From NCBI GenBank assembly GCA_046296435.1, contig JBKBLI010000011.1, positions 1 to 64,000 on the forward strand: DNA of 64,000 nt. The letters are read 5' to 3'. Each line of letters starts with the position of its first letter. Position 1 is the first letter of the stretch. The stretch comes from M3007 sp046296435 (GTDB lineage: Bacteria > Bacteroidota > Bacteroidia > Chitinophagales > Saprospiraceae). The notes below the pieces were generated by a model. The model worked only from the letters and a program-made list of their open reading frames with translations, searched no databases and was not told where the DNA came from. Below, piece by piece: positions 1 through 8,614 of the stretch. A program made the position numbers and the translations under genes.

Positions 1-321
1 TCGGCGTCGGCCAGTATGTCGGAGACTTTTCGATATTGTGCGTCCACCTCGGCTTCGGTGGACATACCCTCTTTTTGGAACTCAAACAGACCCTCCAGGT
101 CGTCTAATTCCCGGGCGATGCGGCGGTATTCATCCACCCATTTTTGGTTGGATCCAATCTTTCGCTGAATGCCTTCGGCGCGTTTGGGGTCGTCCCAGAA
201 TGTGGGCGAGAGCGTTTCGGCCGTCAGGTCCTCAATGTCGCGGAGTCGGTTGTCCACGTCAAAGATACCTCCTCAAGACCGCCAACTTGTCTTTCAGCTC
301 TTTTAGCTGTTCGATGGTCAT
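1..321 (-). CDS. prfB: Peptide chain release factor 2, N-terminal part (runs off window)
   Basis: Release factor 2 ends translation at UGA and UAA codons. The ATG at 321-319 opens a 20-codon reading frame (MTIEQLKELKDKLAVLRRYL) that stops at an in-frame TGA at 261-259. Skipping one base there continues into the +1 frame as DVDNRLRDIEDLTAETLSPT and then through FWDDPKRAEGIQRKI to the window edge, which is the typical RF2 N-terminal helical domain. The open frame is therefore split by the classic autoregulatory frameshift: when RF2 is scarce the TGA is read slowly and ribosomes shift. The catalytic GGQ part lies outside the window. Identification rests on the frameshift site and on the matching domain 1 sequence, both directly visible. 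Confidence 0.93.
258..273 (-). promoter_or_regulatory. prfB programmed +1 frameshift site
   Basis: Read on the minus strand the site is AGGAGG, TAT, CTT, TGA, C. It has an internal Shine-Dalgarno-like hexamer (273-268) three bases before the slippery CTT codon (264-262), then the in-frame TGA (261-259) followed by C, a weak termination context. This is the same arrangement as the well-studied E. coli prfB site, with AGGAGG in place of AGGGGG. Confidence 0.93.
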
Positions 322-482
322 GGCATCAAATTTTAATGCGCAAAGCGCAAGCGTGTTGAAAAATAGGCGCGCCTTGCCGGCCATACCTCAATCGACAAGG
401 CCGGACTTGAGCCGAAAAAGGCGCGCATGCGTTGACAAAAAAGTCGGCCGGAAAACCAAGTTCCTGACCGACTTCGAATCTG

Positions 483-570
483 TGGCGGAGGAGGAGGGAT
501 TCGAACCCCCGGTACCTTTCAGTACGACGGTTTTCAAGACCGCTCCATTAAACCGCTCTGGCACTCCTCC
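483..570 (-). tRNA. tRNA-Ser (anticodon TGA)
   Basis: On the minus strand the acceptor GGAGGAG pairs with CTCCTCC, followed by the discriminator G and an encoded CCA. The D-arm, an anticodon loop CTTGAAA with TGA at 536-534, a long class II variable arm (GTACTGAAAGGTACC) and the T-loop TTCGAAT are all present. The long variable arm and TGA anticodon assign it to serine (UCN codons). Confidence 0.96.
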
Positions 571-581
571 AAAATGGGCCG

Positions 582-589
582 CAAAGATA
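582..589 (-). promoter_or_regulatory. Bacteroidetes -7 element (TATCTTTG) for tRNA-Ser
   Basis: TATCTTTG on the minus strand matches TAnnTTTG and lies 11 bases before the mature 5' end of the tRNA. No TTG is seen at the usual -33 position. A T7-C-A6 tract at 613-626 lies just upstream. Confidence 0.6.
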
Positions 590-710
590 CGCGTTTTTTT
601 ACGTCCGGTATATTTTTTTCAAAAAATAAGCGAAGCATCGCTGTGAGCATACCCTCGCGCTTCGTCTGTGCTTTTTCCTCAAAAAAAACAAGCAAACAAA
701 GGCGAGGCGA

Positions 711-1025
711 TCACATCAGACCAAATATCTTGGCAAACTTGAGCAACTCGCCGGGATTGCTGATCTTGAGCTTGCCGGTCATCATGGCCATCATGGGGTT
801 GAGGTCCTTGGACAGCAACTTAGCCAGCGTGTCTGCTGAAGCGCTTACCTTGCATTTAGGATCGCCGTTCAGCCCCTCAGTCACCTCAAGGACGCCATCG
901 TCCAAAGATACCGTGTATTGACCCGAATCGGCCATATCAAAATGAAAGAGGGTGCTGAGACCTTCGACAGCGTCGGGATTGACTTTTTGTGGAAGACTCA
1001 GAAGAAATTCTTTAACGTCTATCAT
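711..1025 (-). CDS. SCP2 sterol-binding domain protein
   Basis: This 104-residue protein consists of a single SCP2 (sterol carrier protein 2) fold. Visible are the N-terminal helix, the strand pairs GQYTVSLDDGVLEVTEG and PKCKVSASADTLAKLLS, and the family end motif NPMMAMMTGKLKISNPGELLKFAKIFG. SCP2 domains bind hydrophobic ligands such as fatty acyl-CoA; the ligand here is unknown. There is no signal peptide, so it is cytoplasmic. The ATG at 1025 lies 48 bases downstream of a TACTTTTG -7 element at 1080-1073. The gene appears monocistronic, between tRNA-Ser and a divergently transcribed phosphodiesterase. Confidence 0.88.
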   Translation of the reverse strand: MIDVKEFLLSLPQKVNPDAVEGLSTLFHFDMADSGQYTVSLDDGVLEVTEGLNGDPKCKVSASADTLAKLLSKDLNPMMAMMTGKLKISNPGELLKFAKIFGLM

Positions 1026-1072
1026 AAGCGGTGGTTTAACGCGTTTAGCTAAAATGGCGCCAATGGCGGCGA

Positions 1073-1080
1073 CAAAAGTA
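1073..1080 (-). promoter_or_regulatory. -7 element (TACTTTTG) for the SCP2 gene
   Basis: It is an exact TAnnTTTG match on the minus strand, 48 bases before the start codon at 1025. No well-spaced TTG is visible, so only the -7 part is supported. Confidence 0.45.
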
Positions 1081-1109
1081 GCGCCTTGCGTCCAAACGCT
1101 TCTTCAAAA

Positions 1110-2030
1110 ATGGATAAATCCGCCTTTTTTACGCTCTTCATGACGACGGCTATGGTCCTTTTTCAATGTGCGGGACCCAATCCCGGCCCGCTGCAAATCC
1201 CGCCCGACTTCGACTGGCAAGGTCACAGAGGCTGTAGGGGCCTCTTCCCCGAAAATACCGTGCCCGCCTTTGTGGAGGCCCTTAGCTTTCCGGAAGTGCG
1301 CACCCTTGAGTTGGATTTGGCCGTATCGGCCGATTCGCAGTTGATCGTGAGCCACGAGCCGTGGTTCAGCCCCGAAATTTGTCTGATGCCCGACGGGCGG
1401 CGCATTACCGCTCCGGAAGCGGAAAAGTTGCTGATCTACCGGATGAGCGTCGAGGAGATTCGCCAATACGACTGCGGCAGCGTGCCGCACCCTCGCTTCC
1501 CGACGCAGCGCAGATTGTCGGCGCACAAACCTACCCTGCGCGAAGTGGTCGAGGCCGTCAGGGCCGAATACCCCGAACGCGCCGAAGCCCTGCGCTGGAA
1601 TATTGAAATCAAAAGCAAGCCGGAATGGGATGGCATTCGCTGCCCGCCCCCACCCGAATTTGCCGGACTGGTGATCGAAACCCTCCGCGAATTGGGTATC
1701 TTGGAGCGAAGCGTTGTGCAGTCTTTCGATCCGCGCCCGCTCCGGCATGCCCGCGCGTTAGCGCCCGACCTGACGCTTGCGTTACTGGTTGAGAACGGTC
1801 TTGGCCTCGAAAAAAATCTGGACTTGCTTGGATTTACGCCGCAGATTTACAGCCCCCACTACCCGCTCGCGACGCCCGCCCTGCTCAAAAAATGTCGCGA
1901 AAAAGGCATGAAAATCATCCCGTGGACGGTCAACGAGCCGGAGGACATGCGACGCCTGATCCGCATCGGGGTGGACGGCATCATCACGGACTATCCAGAC
2001 CGCATTGCTCAGGCCTGCACGCCGGGATGA
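1110..2030 (+). CDS. Glycerophosphodiester phosphodiesterase
   Basis: Hydrolyses glycerophosphodiesters to glycerol 3-phosphate and an alcohol. The GDPD signature is complete: GHRGCRGLFPENT near the N-terminus, then the acidic LELDLAVS, then SHEPW, then KSKPEW, and the C-terminal WTVNEPEDMRRLI and GVDGIITDYPD. The start is taken as ATG 1110 rather than an upstream TTG. This places a hydrophobic leader (FFTLFMTTAMVLFQC) first, with a Cys at about residue 19 followed by AGPNPG, so export and perhaps lipidation are likely although the lipobox is weak. The family is usually periplasmic in phospholipid or teichoic acid turnover; the substrate cannot be read from sequence. Confidence 0.9.
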   Translation: MDKSAFFTLFMTTAMVLFQCAGPNPGPLQIPPDFDWQGHRGCRGLFPENTVPAFVEALSFPEVRTLELDLAVSADSQLIVSHEPWFSPEICLMPDGRRITAPEAEKLLIYRMSVEEIRQYDCGSVPHPRFPTQRRLSAHKPTLREVVEAVRAEYPERAEALRWNIEIKSKPEWDGIRCPPPPEFAGLVIETLRELGILERSVVQSFDPRPLRHARALAPDLTLALLVENGLGLEKNLDLLGFTPQIYSPHYPLATPALLKKCREKGMKIIPWTVNEPEDMRRLIRIGVDGIITDYPDRIAQACTPG

Positions 2031-2128
2031 TGGCAAAAAAGCCGTCATGCGAGGCGCGGCAAACGCCCAAAAACCCCCGTTTTTTTCAAAAAAAATAAAA
2101 AAGACGCCGCGTTTTCGGCGCAAAAGTC

Positions 2129-2136
2129 TATCTTTG
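2129..2136 (+). promoter_or_regulatory. -7 element (TATCTTTG) upstream of the small membrane protein
   Basis: It is an exact TAnnTTTG match 21 bases before the ATG at 2158. A T7-C-A8 tract (2080-2095) lies about 33 bases upstream, so the tract is either the end of the preceding gene's transcript or an A/T-rich upstream element. Confidence 0.55.
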
Positions 2137-2157
2137 CGGCAAATAGAAATTAACGAC

Positions 2158-2322
2158 ATGAGCAATAGAGAAGAATATGTTGAAAACCGCGGACGCGATT
2201 GGATGATTTTTCTAATCAGTTCTGTTGTGATGGTTGCACTTTTGTGGTTCAAGCCCGAATGGGTGTGGGCGGCCTGGCCCTTCCAGTTCACCGCGCTTGC
2301 CGGCGCTTTGGGTCGTCTGTGA
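2158..2322 (+). CDS. Small membrane protein of unknown function (54 aa)
   Basis: The frame opens at ATG 2158 (MSNREEYVENRGRDW), right after a good -7 element, and holds one strong transmembrane segment (MIFLISSVVMVALLW) followed by a second hydrophobic stretch (WAAWPFQFTALAGALG). I recognise no family. The promoter position and clean hydrophobicity favour a real gene. A long inverted repeat lies 27 bases after the stop. It could be a subunit or regulator of a membrane complex, but nothing nearby says which. Confidence 0.55.
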   Translation: MSNREEYVENRGRDWMIFLISSVVMVALLWFKPEWVWAAWPFQFTALAGALGRL

Positions 2323-2348
2323 CCGCGCCTTTTCCGGCCCGCCTTTGT

Positions 2349-2388
2349 ACAAACGCCCTGATTTGAAACGCCAAGTCAGGGCGTTTGT
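2349..2388 (+). terminator. Hairpin after the small membrane protein gene
   Basis: A 13-bp perfect stem (ACAAACGCCCTGA at 2349-2361 with its complement at 2376-2388) has a 14-base loop. No T run follows, so it may be an attenuator or an mRNA-end hairpin. It sits 27 bases before the next ATG (2416). Confidence 0.5.
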
Positions 2389-2415
2389 GCAGGCAATACC
2401 ACTTTCCATGAATTT

Positions 2416-4493
2416 ATGCGTATCACACCGCTCGTAATAAGCGCTTTGCTGCTTTTGGGTTTGATCCGTTTGCTGGATCAACCGCTCCAAATTGGCGACG
2501 TCTCTTTGCCGCCTTTGGGGCGTTTTTTCAATCCAAATACGGGATTCTGGCGCAATGCGGAGCGACCTGGCGCCCAGGCTAAGACTAACGTCAGGATACC
2601 CGGTATGAAGGGGGCGGCGCAGGCACACTACGACGATATGCTCGTCCCGCATATTTTTGCCGACAACATCGAAGATGCCTTCAGGGCGCAAGGATACATA
2701 ACGGCCTCGCTGCGCCTGTGGCAAATGGACATCACCTCCCGACAAACCGCCGGCCGTTTGTCGGAAGTGTTCGGCGAGCGCACCCTCGAAGTTGACCGCA
2801 TCGCCCGCCGGCGCGGTTTGCTACTGGCCGCTGAAAACGACTGGGCCGCCTGGAGTCAGGACCCGCGCAGCAAAGCCATGCTCGAAGCCTACGCGGAGGG
2901 CGTCAACGCCTACATCGCCCAACTCAAGCCGGCTACCTACCCCTTCGAGTACAAACTGCTCAACCACGCCCCCGAACCCTGGACCCCGCTAAAAACGGCG
3001 CTCATCGTCGAGAACATGATCGATGCGCTCAATAACCGCGACAACGACCTCGCATCTACACACAGCTTAGGGGCCCTGGGCCGCGAGGCCTTCGATTACC
3101 TCTATCCGCTGTGGTTTGACCGACAGACGCCCATCGTACCCGACTATGGCCAATGGAAAGACTTGATCCCCCACCCACTCCCCAATGCCGTGCCCGACAG
3201 CGCGGCATTGGGATTTTTTTTGAAAAAAAGTACGCCTGAACGCGCGCTCCCGGCTTCGATGCGCGAACTCAGCGGCAGCAACAATTGGGCGGTGGCGCCT
3301 TCCAAAACCCGCGACGGCGTCGCCATCCTTTGCAACGACATGCACCTGCCCCTACGGCTGCCCCATGTATGGTTCTTACAACAAATCGCTACGCCCGAAA
3401 TGAACGCCTACGGCGTCACCGTGCCGGGCGTGCCGGGTATCGCCGTGGGCTTCAATCAGCATTTGGCCTGGGGCTTCACCAACGTCAGCCAGGAGGTGGC
3501 CGACTGGTACCGCATCCGCTGGGCCGACGCCGCGCGGACATCTTACATGCTCGACGGACAGGCCCGGCCGGTCGAATACCGGATCGAAACCATCGGTATC
3601 AAAGGCAAACCCGCCCTCTTAGATACCGTTCGTTACACCGTATGGGGACCGGTTGCCTACGATTTTGACCCTGAGCACCCGCTGCGCGATTGCGCTTACC
3701 GATACACGACGCACGACCAACCTGCCGCAGCGAGTATTGGCCAATTCCTGATGATGGGCGGCGCCAAAACCTACGAGGATTATCGGGCCGCCATTCGAGG
3801 CCTGGACTGCCTGTCGCAAAATGTAGCGCTGGCTACCGCCGGCGGCGAAATCGCCATCACCGTACAAGGCGTATTNNNNNNNNNNNNNNNNNNNNNNNNN
3901 NNNNNNNNNNNNNNNNNNNNNNNNNNNNNNNNNNNNNNNNNNNNNNNNNNNNNNNNNNNNNNNNNNNNNNNNNNNTGCGCGCCCACAAACTCGACCCACT
4001 CTACCCGGAGATGTGGCGCTTGATCCAACTCTTAGAGCGGGATACGACTTCAGCCTTCTTCGATCTGAAACACACGCCCAAGCGCGAGACAGCCTCTGAC
4101 ATCGTCGCCGACGCTTTTCGCACAATGGCCAAAGAAGCGCTGAGCAAGCCTGGCGAACTCCTTCGCTGGGATGCTTACCGCAATTGCAACATCCAACACA
4201 TCGCCCGGATCGATGCGCTGAGCCGCCTCAACGTGCGCACGGCAGGCGCCAAACAAACGCCCAACGCCATGGGTCTCAATCACGGCCCGTCGTGGCGCAT
4301 GATCGTCGAGATGGGCAAGCCCGTCAGGGCCATTGGGGTTTATCCCGGGGGGCAGTCGGGTCACCCCGGCAGTCCGCGCTACGACGACATGATCGACGCC
4401 TGGGCTAAGGGCGAATACTTCGAGTTGCTGTACCTGGAAAAAGCCGACGAGCCGAACGACCGCATCCGTTTCACTCAAAAGTTCAAATCCTGA
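2416..4493 (+). CDS. Penicillin acylase family protein (interrupted by assembly gap)
   Basis: N-terminal-nucleophile hydrolase of the penicillin amidase family (S45), which cleaves amide bonds of acylated substrates such as beta-lactams or acyl-homoserine lactones. It has an N-terminal membrane anchor or signal (PLVISALLLLGLIRLL), the alpha-chain motif DAFRAQGYITASLRLWQMD, the self-cleavage site ELSG/SNNWAV with nucleophile Ser288, then PGVPGIAVGFNQHLAWGFTN. After the gap come GPSWRMIVEMG and YPGGQSGHPGSPRYDD. N at 3876-3975 breaks it and the frame changes across the gap, so the true missing length is 2 mod 3. The two parts total about 660 residues against roughly 800 in the family, so some 150 residues are probably missing. 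Just before the nucleophile a T8-G-A7 tract encodes FFLKKS. Confidence 0.9.
3876..3975. other. Assembly gap (100 N) in the penicillin acylase gene
   Basis: Exactly 100 N. The downstream frame is offset from the upstream frame, and the central family segment (the SANQ-type region and the stretch after it) is absent, so this N run probably replaces several hundred bases. Confidence 0.95.
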
Positions 4494-4495
4494 CA

Positions 4496-4894
4496 ATGTT
4501 GCGTCCGGTCATATACACTTTGACGATTGCCGCCGCTTCTGCCCTGAGCCTGTGGGTGTTCCCGTGGTGGTTTGTGGCAATTGGGGGGCTGGCGGCGGCT
4601 GTTGTGGCCCCAATGCGCTTATGGGCGGCCTTTGGCGCGGCGTTTGGCGCCGGATTTGCTATTTGGTTTGGACAAGCATGGATCCTGGACTCGGGCAATC
4701 AGAGTCTGTTGAGCAGCCGGGTCGGCGAGATTTTCCAGGGCTTGAGCCGTTGGCAGTTGATGCAGGTCACGGGCCTCATCGGCGGATTACTCAGTGGTCT
4801 GGGTGCGACAGTGGGCGCCTCGGTCAGGCCCGCGGCGCACGCCTCCCGCTCCCGGAACGCTTACGGCCCCCGGCGCAAGCGGCGTCGGCGTTGA
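4496..4894 (+). CDS. Hypothetical membrane protein (132 aa)
   Basis: The ATG lies two bases after the acylase stop, so the two genes are probably co-transcribed. The protein is mostly hydrophobic: segments near residues 5-22, 25-43, 47-66 and 88-107 could span the membrane, and it ends in a very basic tail (YGPRRKRRRR). I do not recognise a family with confidence. A terminator hairpin follows at 4975-5008. Confidence 0.65.
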   Translation: MLRPVIYTLTIAAASALSLWVFPWWFVAIGGLAAAVVAPMRLWAAFGAAFGAGFAIWFGQAWILDSGNQSLLSSRVGEIFQGLSRWQLMQVTGLIGGLLSGLGATVGASVRPAAHASRSRNAYGPRRKRRRR

Positions 4895-5300
4895 CGGCTT
4901 TGTGTAAAAGAAAAAGTGGCGATTTCGCTGCGAATGAGCCGCTTTATAATCCTGACTGATTTTTAAGTATGACTGAGCCGCTCCGATGTTGGAACGGCTC
5001 TTTTTTTTGTAGCGGCAGGGCGCGACTGCGCCTACCCCGCTCACCATGCACAGGCCTGACCACGCGCCCTTTGCACGCTCTTTGCGTCCCCGCCCCCTAC
5101 CCTGCACCCTCCGCCTAAGCCTTTTTTCAAAAAAATTAAGACGGGAGCGGATATGGGCAGGCAGACGCGGCAAGCGCAGAATCAGGGAGCGGGCAGGCTC
5201 CTCTGTAGCCGCTAATTGCTACGTCGTTTGCGCGTTTTGTATCACGCCGCAAAACCGCCCCGGAAGTTTTATCGTTATAGCTTGAAAACAACAAACTGTT
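4895..5300. other. Intergenic region without a recognisable gene
   Basis: This 406-base stretch holds a terminator (4975-5008), a T6-C-A7 tract (5122-5135) and no reading frame with family similarity. I see no clear TAnnTTTG element before the next gene. Confidence 0.6.
4975..5008 (+). terminator. Rho-independent terminator
   Basis: GAGCCG pairs with CGGCTC around a 14-base loop and is followed by eight T. It closes the acylase/membrane-protein unit. Confidence 0.75.
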
Positions 5301-6365
5301 ATGTCACGCATGCGAAATCTGTTTCTTCCGGCGCTTTGCCTTTGTTTCCTCCTCGAATCCTGCGCACAGAATCCACAGCGCAAAGCGCCTGCGCAACTTG
5401 CGGCTCCGAACAACTATATCGCTTTTGATACCACCTGGAACGAGCCGCTGCGGCTCGCCGACGCTGAATGGAAAAGCAAACTCACCGAAACCGAGTATTA
5501 CATTCTGCGCAAAGAAGGCACTGAGCGCGCTTTTACGCATCCCTACAACGACAACAAAGCCGAAGGAATGTATTACTGCGCCGCTTGCCAAAATCCACTA
5601 TTCAGCTCAGACGCCAAGTTCAATTCCGGCACCGGCTGGCCCAGTTTCTGGCAACCGGTTTACGGCCGCAGCGTATCCATTCGGATCGACCGCAGCCACG
5701 GCATGGTACGCGAAGAGGTGCGTTGCGCGCGCTGCGACGGGCACTTAGGTCACGTGTTCAACGACGGCCCCAAGCCCACCGGCTTGCGATACTGCATGAA
5801 CGGCGGCGCGCTCCGTTTTCAGGAAAAAATCGAGTTGGACACCGTCGTGTTTGCTCAGGGATGTTTCTGGTGCGTAGAGGAGATTTTTGAAAAAATCCGG
5901 GGCGTTCGCGACGTAGTGTCCGGATACAGCGGCGGGTCTGAAACCCATCCGACTTACGAGCAGGTAGGCGGCGGCGCTACGGGCCACGCCGAAGCCGTGC
6001 AGATAGTTTATGCCCCGGCTCAGATCAGTTACGAACAACTCCTTAAGGTGTATTTTCACTCCGGGGATATTACGCAGGTCAACGGCCAGGGACCCGACCG
6101 GGGGCCCCAGTACCGATCCATCATTTTTTACAACAACGACGCGCAGCGCAAAGCCGCTGAAGCGTACATGGCCGATCTCGAATCCTCGGGCAAGTACCGT
6201 TCGAAAATAGCCGTCGAACTCAAGCCCCGCATGGCGTTCTATGCGGCTGAAGCGTACCACCAGGACTTTGTACGCCGCAATCCCAATCAGGGCTACGTGC
6301 GCGCCGTTTCGATACCGCGTTACGAAAAGGCGATCAAAAACTTTCCGGAGTTGCTGGCCGATTGA
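5301..6365 (+). CDS. msrBA: Bifunctional methionine sulfoxide reductase B/A, lipoprotein
   Basis: Reduces both the R and S epimers of methionine sulfoxide. The leader LPALCLCFLLESC ends at a lipobox Cys21, so the enzyme is probably anchored in the envelope, where it would repair oxidised exported proteins. The MsrB domain comes first: zinc pairs C93AAC96 and C142ARC145, GTGWPSFW, and catalytic Cys165 in RYCMNGGALRF. The MsrA domain starts near residue 182, with GCFWC (Cys188), GYSGG and GHAEAVQI. The order is B then A, the reverse of PilB-type fusions. The reductant is not encoded nearby. Confidence 0.95.
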   Translation: MSRMRNLFLPALCLCFLLESCAQNPQRKAPAQLAAPNNYIAFDTTWNEPLRLADAEWKSKLTETEYYILRKEGTERAFTHPYNDNKAEGMYYCAACQNPLFSSDAKFNSGTGWPSFWQPVYGRSVSIRIDRSHGMVREEVRCARCDGHLGHVFNDGPKPTGLRYCMNGGALRFQEKIELDTVVFAQGCFWCVEEIFEKIRGVRDVVSGYSGGSETHPTYEQVGGGATGHAEAVQIVYAPAQISYEQLLKVYFHSGDITQVNGQGPDRGPQYRSIIFYNNDAQRKAAEAYMADLESSGKYRSKIAVELKPRMAFYAAEAYHQDFVRRNPNQGYVRAVSIPRYEKAIKNFPELLAD

Positions 6366-6588
6366 GTTGTCCGCATGGATCCTTGACAGGCAATACGGAG
6401 CAAGTTGTCCAATGGCAAGCGCCGTCGCTTAGGGGGCAAATTTTGTCCGCCCCCGGCAACAGCGCTGACGCCGACGCGCAGATGAGCGGGTCGAGCGTGC
6501 GGCATATAGACCGCATATGCTTGTCAGCGAATTTTCGCTTTTTTTCAAAAAAAATTGCTCCCGTCCAACAAGTTGCGAAAAAGGTCGT

Positions 6589-6596
6589 TATATTTG
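6589..6596 (+). promoter_or_regulatory. -7 element (TATATTTG) for the acyl-CoA dehydrogenase gene
   Basis: An exact TAnnTTTG match 51 bases before ATG 6648. It makes the in-frame ATG 6555, which lies upstream of this element, an unlikely start. A T7-C-A8 tract (6539-6554) sits 34 bases upstream. Confidence 0.5.
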
Positions 6597-6647
6597 CAGC
6601 GAATATTCGCTAACGTTTTTTTTCACATCTTAAATTCGCAATGTAAT

Positions 6648-8450
6648 ATGGCCGAAACGCTTGTCAATAATGCAGTGCTCAAAGGGGGCGAATTCCTGAT
6701 TCGCGCAAGCGCTGCCGCCGATGTATTCATCCCTGAGGAACTCAACGAAGAGCAACGTATGATCCGGCAGGTTTGCCGCGATTTTGTGCAAAACGAATTC
6801 AATCCTGTGCGCGAACGCGTGGAGAAGATGGAGCCTGGGTTGGCTCCCGCTCTGCTGAAGAAGACCGGCGAGTTGGGCCTCTTAGGCGCGCACATACCGG
6901 CGGAGTACGGCGGCATGGAATTGGATACGAACACCAACACCGTCATTTCCGAGATGATGGGGCCTGCCGGCTCTTTTATCGTAGCTTTTGCCGCGCATAC
7001 GGGCATCGGCATGCTGCCTATTTTGTATTTCGGCACGGAAGAACAAAAGCAGAAATACCTGCCGGGTATGTGCAGCGGCGATATCAAGGCCGCCTACTGC
7101 CTCACAGAGCCGGGCAGCGGCTCGGATGCGTTGAATGCAAAGACACGCGCCGACCTCAGCCCCGACGGCGCGCATTACATTCTCAACGGCCAAAAGATGT
7201 GGATTTCTAACGCCGGTTTTGCGGATGTGCTGATCGTTTTTGCGAAGATAGACGGCGAGAAATTCACGGGCTTCATTGTAGATGCCAAAACGCCCGGCGT
7301 TACGCTCGGCGCCGAGGAGGACAAAATGGGCATCAAAGGTTCCAGCACGCGGCAGGTGTTTTTCGAAAACGCTAAAGTGCCGACTGAAAACGTGCTCGGC
7401 GAGATCGGCAAAGGCCATTTGATCGCTTTCAACGCGCTGAATATCGGCCGCTACAAGCTCGGCGTCATGTGCATGGGCGGCAACAAAGAGGCCATCAACA
7501 TGGCCGTGCGCTATGCCAACGAACGCAAGCAGTTTGGGCAGACAATCGGTTCGTTTGGCGCCATCCAGCACAAATTGGCCGAAATGGCTATTCGCAACTT
7601 CGCCGTAGAGAGCATGGCCTACCGCACCTCTCAGCTTATGCAGGACAAAAAGAACGCCTGTCAGGCTGAGGGCATGAGCCATGGCCAGGCGATGCTCGAA
7701 GCGGCCGAAGAGTATGCCATCGAATGCTCGATCCTCAAAGTCAACGGCTCTGAGGTAACCGATTACGTGGTGGACGAAAACGTCCAGATCCACGGCGGTA
7801 TCGGGTTCAGCGAGGAGTACCCTGCCGCCCGCGCCTATCGGGACAGCCGCATCAACCGCATTTATGAGGGCACCAATGAAATCAACCGCATGCTGATGAT
7901 CGATCAACTCCTCAAGCGCGGAATGAAAGGCGAACTGGACATCATCAATCCGGCGTGGGCCGTACAAAAAGAATTGGCCTCCATGCCCTCGATGGAACGC
8001 CCCGAGGGGCCTTACGCAGAAGAATACAAGGCGGTGGAAGACTTTCGCAAAATCATCTTGATGACCGCCGGCGGAGCGGTCAAACTGCAAATGGACGGCA
8101 AACTCAACCTCAAGGAAGAGCAGGAAATCCTGATGAACTGCGCCGATATGCTCATTGACCTCTATGCCGCCGAGTCTATGCTGCTCCGGGTGCACAAATT
8201 GGCCGACATGCAGGACAAGCCGCAGCCTCAGGAAGTGTACGACGCCATGTTACAGGTCTTTTTCCATGACGCCTCGCAACGCATCGCCAAGGCTGCCACC
8301 GACGCCATTGCCTCTTTTGCCGACGGCGACTTGCTCAAAACTTTCCTGATGGGGGTTAAGCGTTTCGTCAAGTATCCGCCCGTAAACGTCAAAGCGCGCC
8401 GCCGCCTTGTAGCCGCCGCGCTTCTGCGCGCCAACGGCTGGGCTTTCTAA
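6648..8450 (+). CDS. Acyl-CoA dehydrogenase family protein (600 aa)
   Basis: FAD enzyme that introduces the alpha-beta double bond into acyl-CoA in fatty acid beta-oxidation. Visible are the helical N-domain (NEEQRMIRQVCRDFV), signature 1 (AYCLTEPGSGSDA), the mid-domain KMWISNAGFAD, and the C-domain signature QIHGGIGFSEEYPAARAYRD, followed by RINRIYEGTNEINRMLM, whose Glu in YEGT is the usual catalytic base. At 600 residues it is about 200 longer than the classic 380-400-residue enzymes. The helical tail beyond residue 430 resembles the long-form dehydrogenases common in Bacteroidota. ATG 6648 is chosen because a -7 element lies at 6589-6596. No electron-transfer flavoprotein gene is nearby. 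Confidence 0.93.
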   Translation: MAETLVNNAVLKGGEFLIRASAAADVFIPEELNEEQRMIRQVCRDFVQNEFNPVRERVEKMEPGLAPALLKKTGELGLLGAHIPAEYGGMELDTNTNTVISEMMGPAGSFIVAFAAHTGIGMLPILYFGTEEQKQKYLPGMCSGDIKAAYCLTEPGSGSDALNAKTRADLSPDGAHYILNGQKMWISNAGFADVLIVFAKIDGEKFTGFIVDAKTPGVTLGAEEDKMGIKGSSTRQVFFENAKVPTENVLGEIGKGHLIAFNALNIGRYKLGVMCMGGNKEAINMAVRYANERKQFGQTIGSFGAIQHKLAEMAIRNFAVESMAYRTSQLMQDKKNACQAEGMSHGQAMLEAAEEYAIECSILKVNGSEVTDYVVDENVQIHGGIGFSEEYPAARAYRDSRINRIYEGTNEINRMLMIDQLLKRGMKGELDIINPAWAVQKELASMPSMERPEGPYAEEYKAVEDFRKIILMTAGGAVKLQMDGKLNLKEEQEILMNCADMLIDLYAAESMLLRVHKLADMQDKPQPQEVYDAMLQVFFHDASQRIAKAATDAIASFADGDLLKTFLMGVKRFVKYPPVNVKARRRLVAAALLRANGWAF

Positions 8451-8478
8451 AGCCCGACGTTTTCATTGCGTTTTGTAA

Positions 8479-8517
8479 AGCCATGCAGATCGATCTGATT
8501 TGCATGGCTTTTTAATT
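8479..8517 (+). terminator. Rho-independent terminator after the acyl-CoA dehydrogenase
   Basis: AGCCATGC (8479-8486) pairs with GCATGGCT (8502-8509), and TTTTAATTT follows directly. Confidence 0.8.
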
Positions 8518-8614
8518 TAGAGCCATACCTGTCAAAGTCGCGTCTCCGAAAAATTTTCGGCGTCTTCGGACGTTATTAGAGCGATTCAGGGCTAATCAAA
8601 AAACAAATAAAATT

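Noticed and set aside
38..646. A 202-codon plus-strand open frame
   Set aside because: It runs antisense through prfB and the tRNA-Ser gene and has no family character.
3690..4493. A frame change in the acylase gene that could suggest a frameshift pseudogene
   Set aside because: The change coincides exactly with the 100-N placeholder, whose length is arbitrary, so no real frameshift is shown.
5884..5895. A T5-G-A6 tract in msrBA
   Set aside because: It encodes the EIFEKI segment conserved in MsrA proteins, so it is ordinary coding sequence rather than a copy of the dispersed motif.
6882..8195. A 437-codon minus-strand frame inside the acyl-CoA dehydrogenase gene
   Set aside because: Antisense shadow of a gene with full signature motifs; no domain is seen in it.
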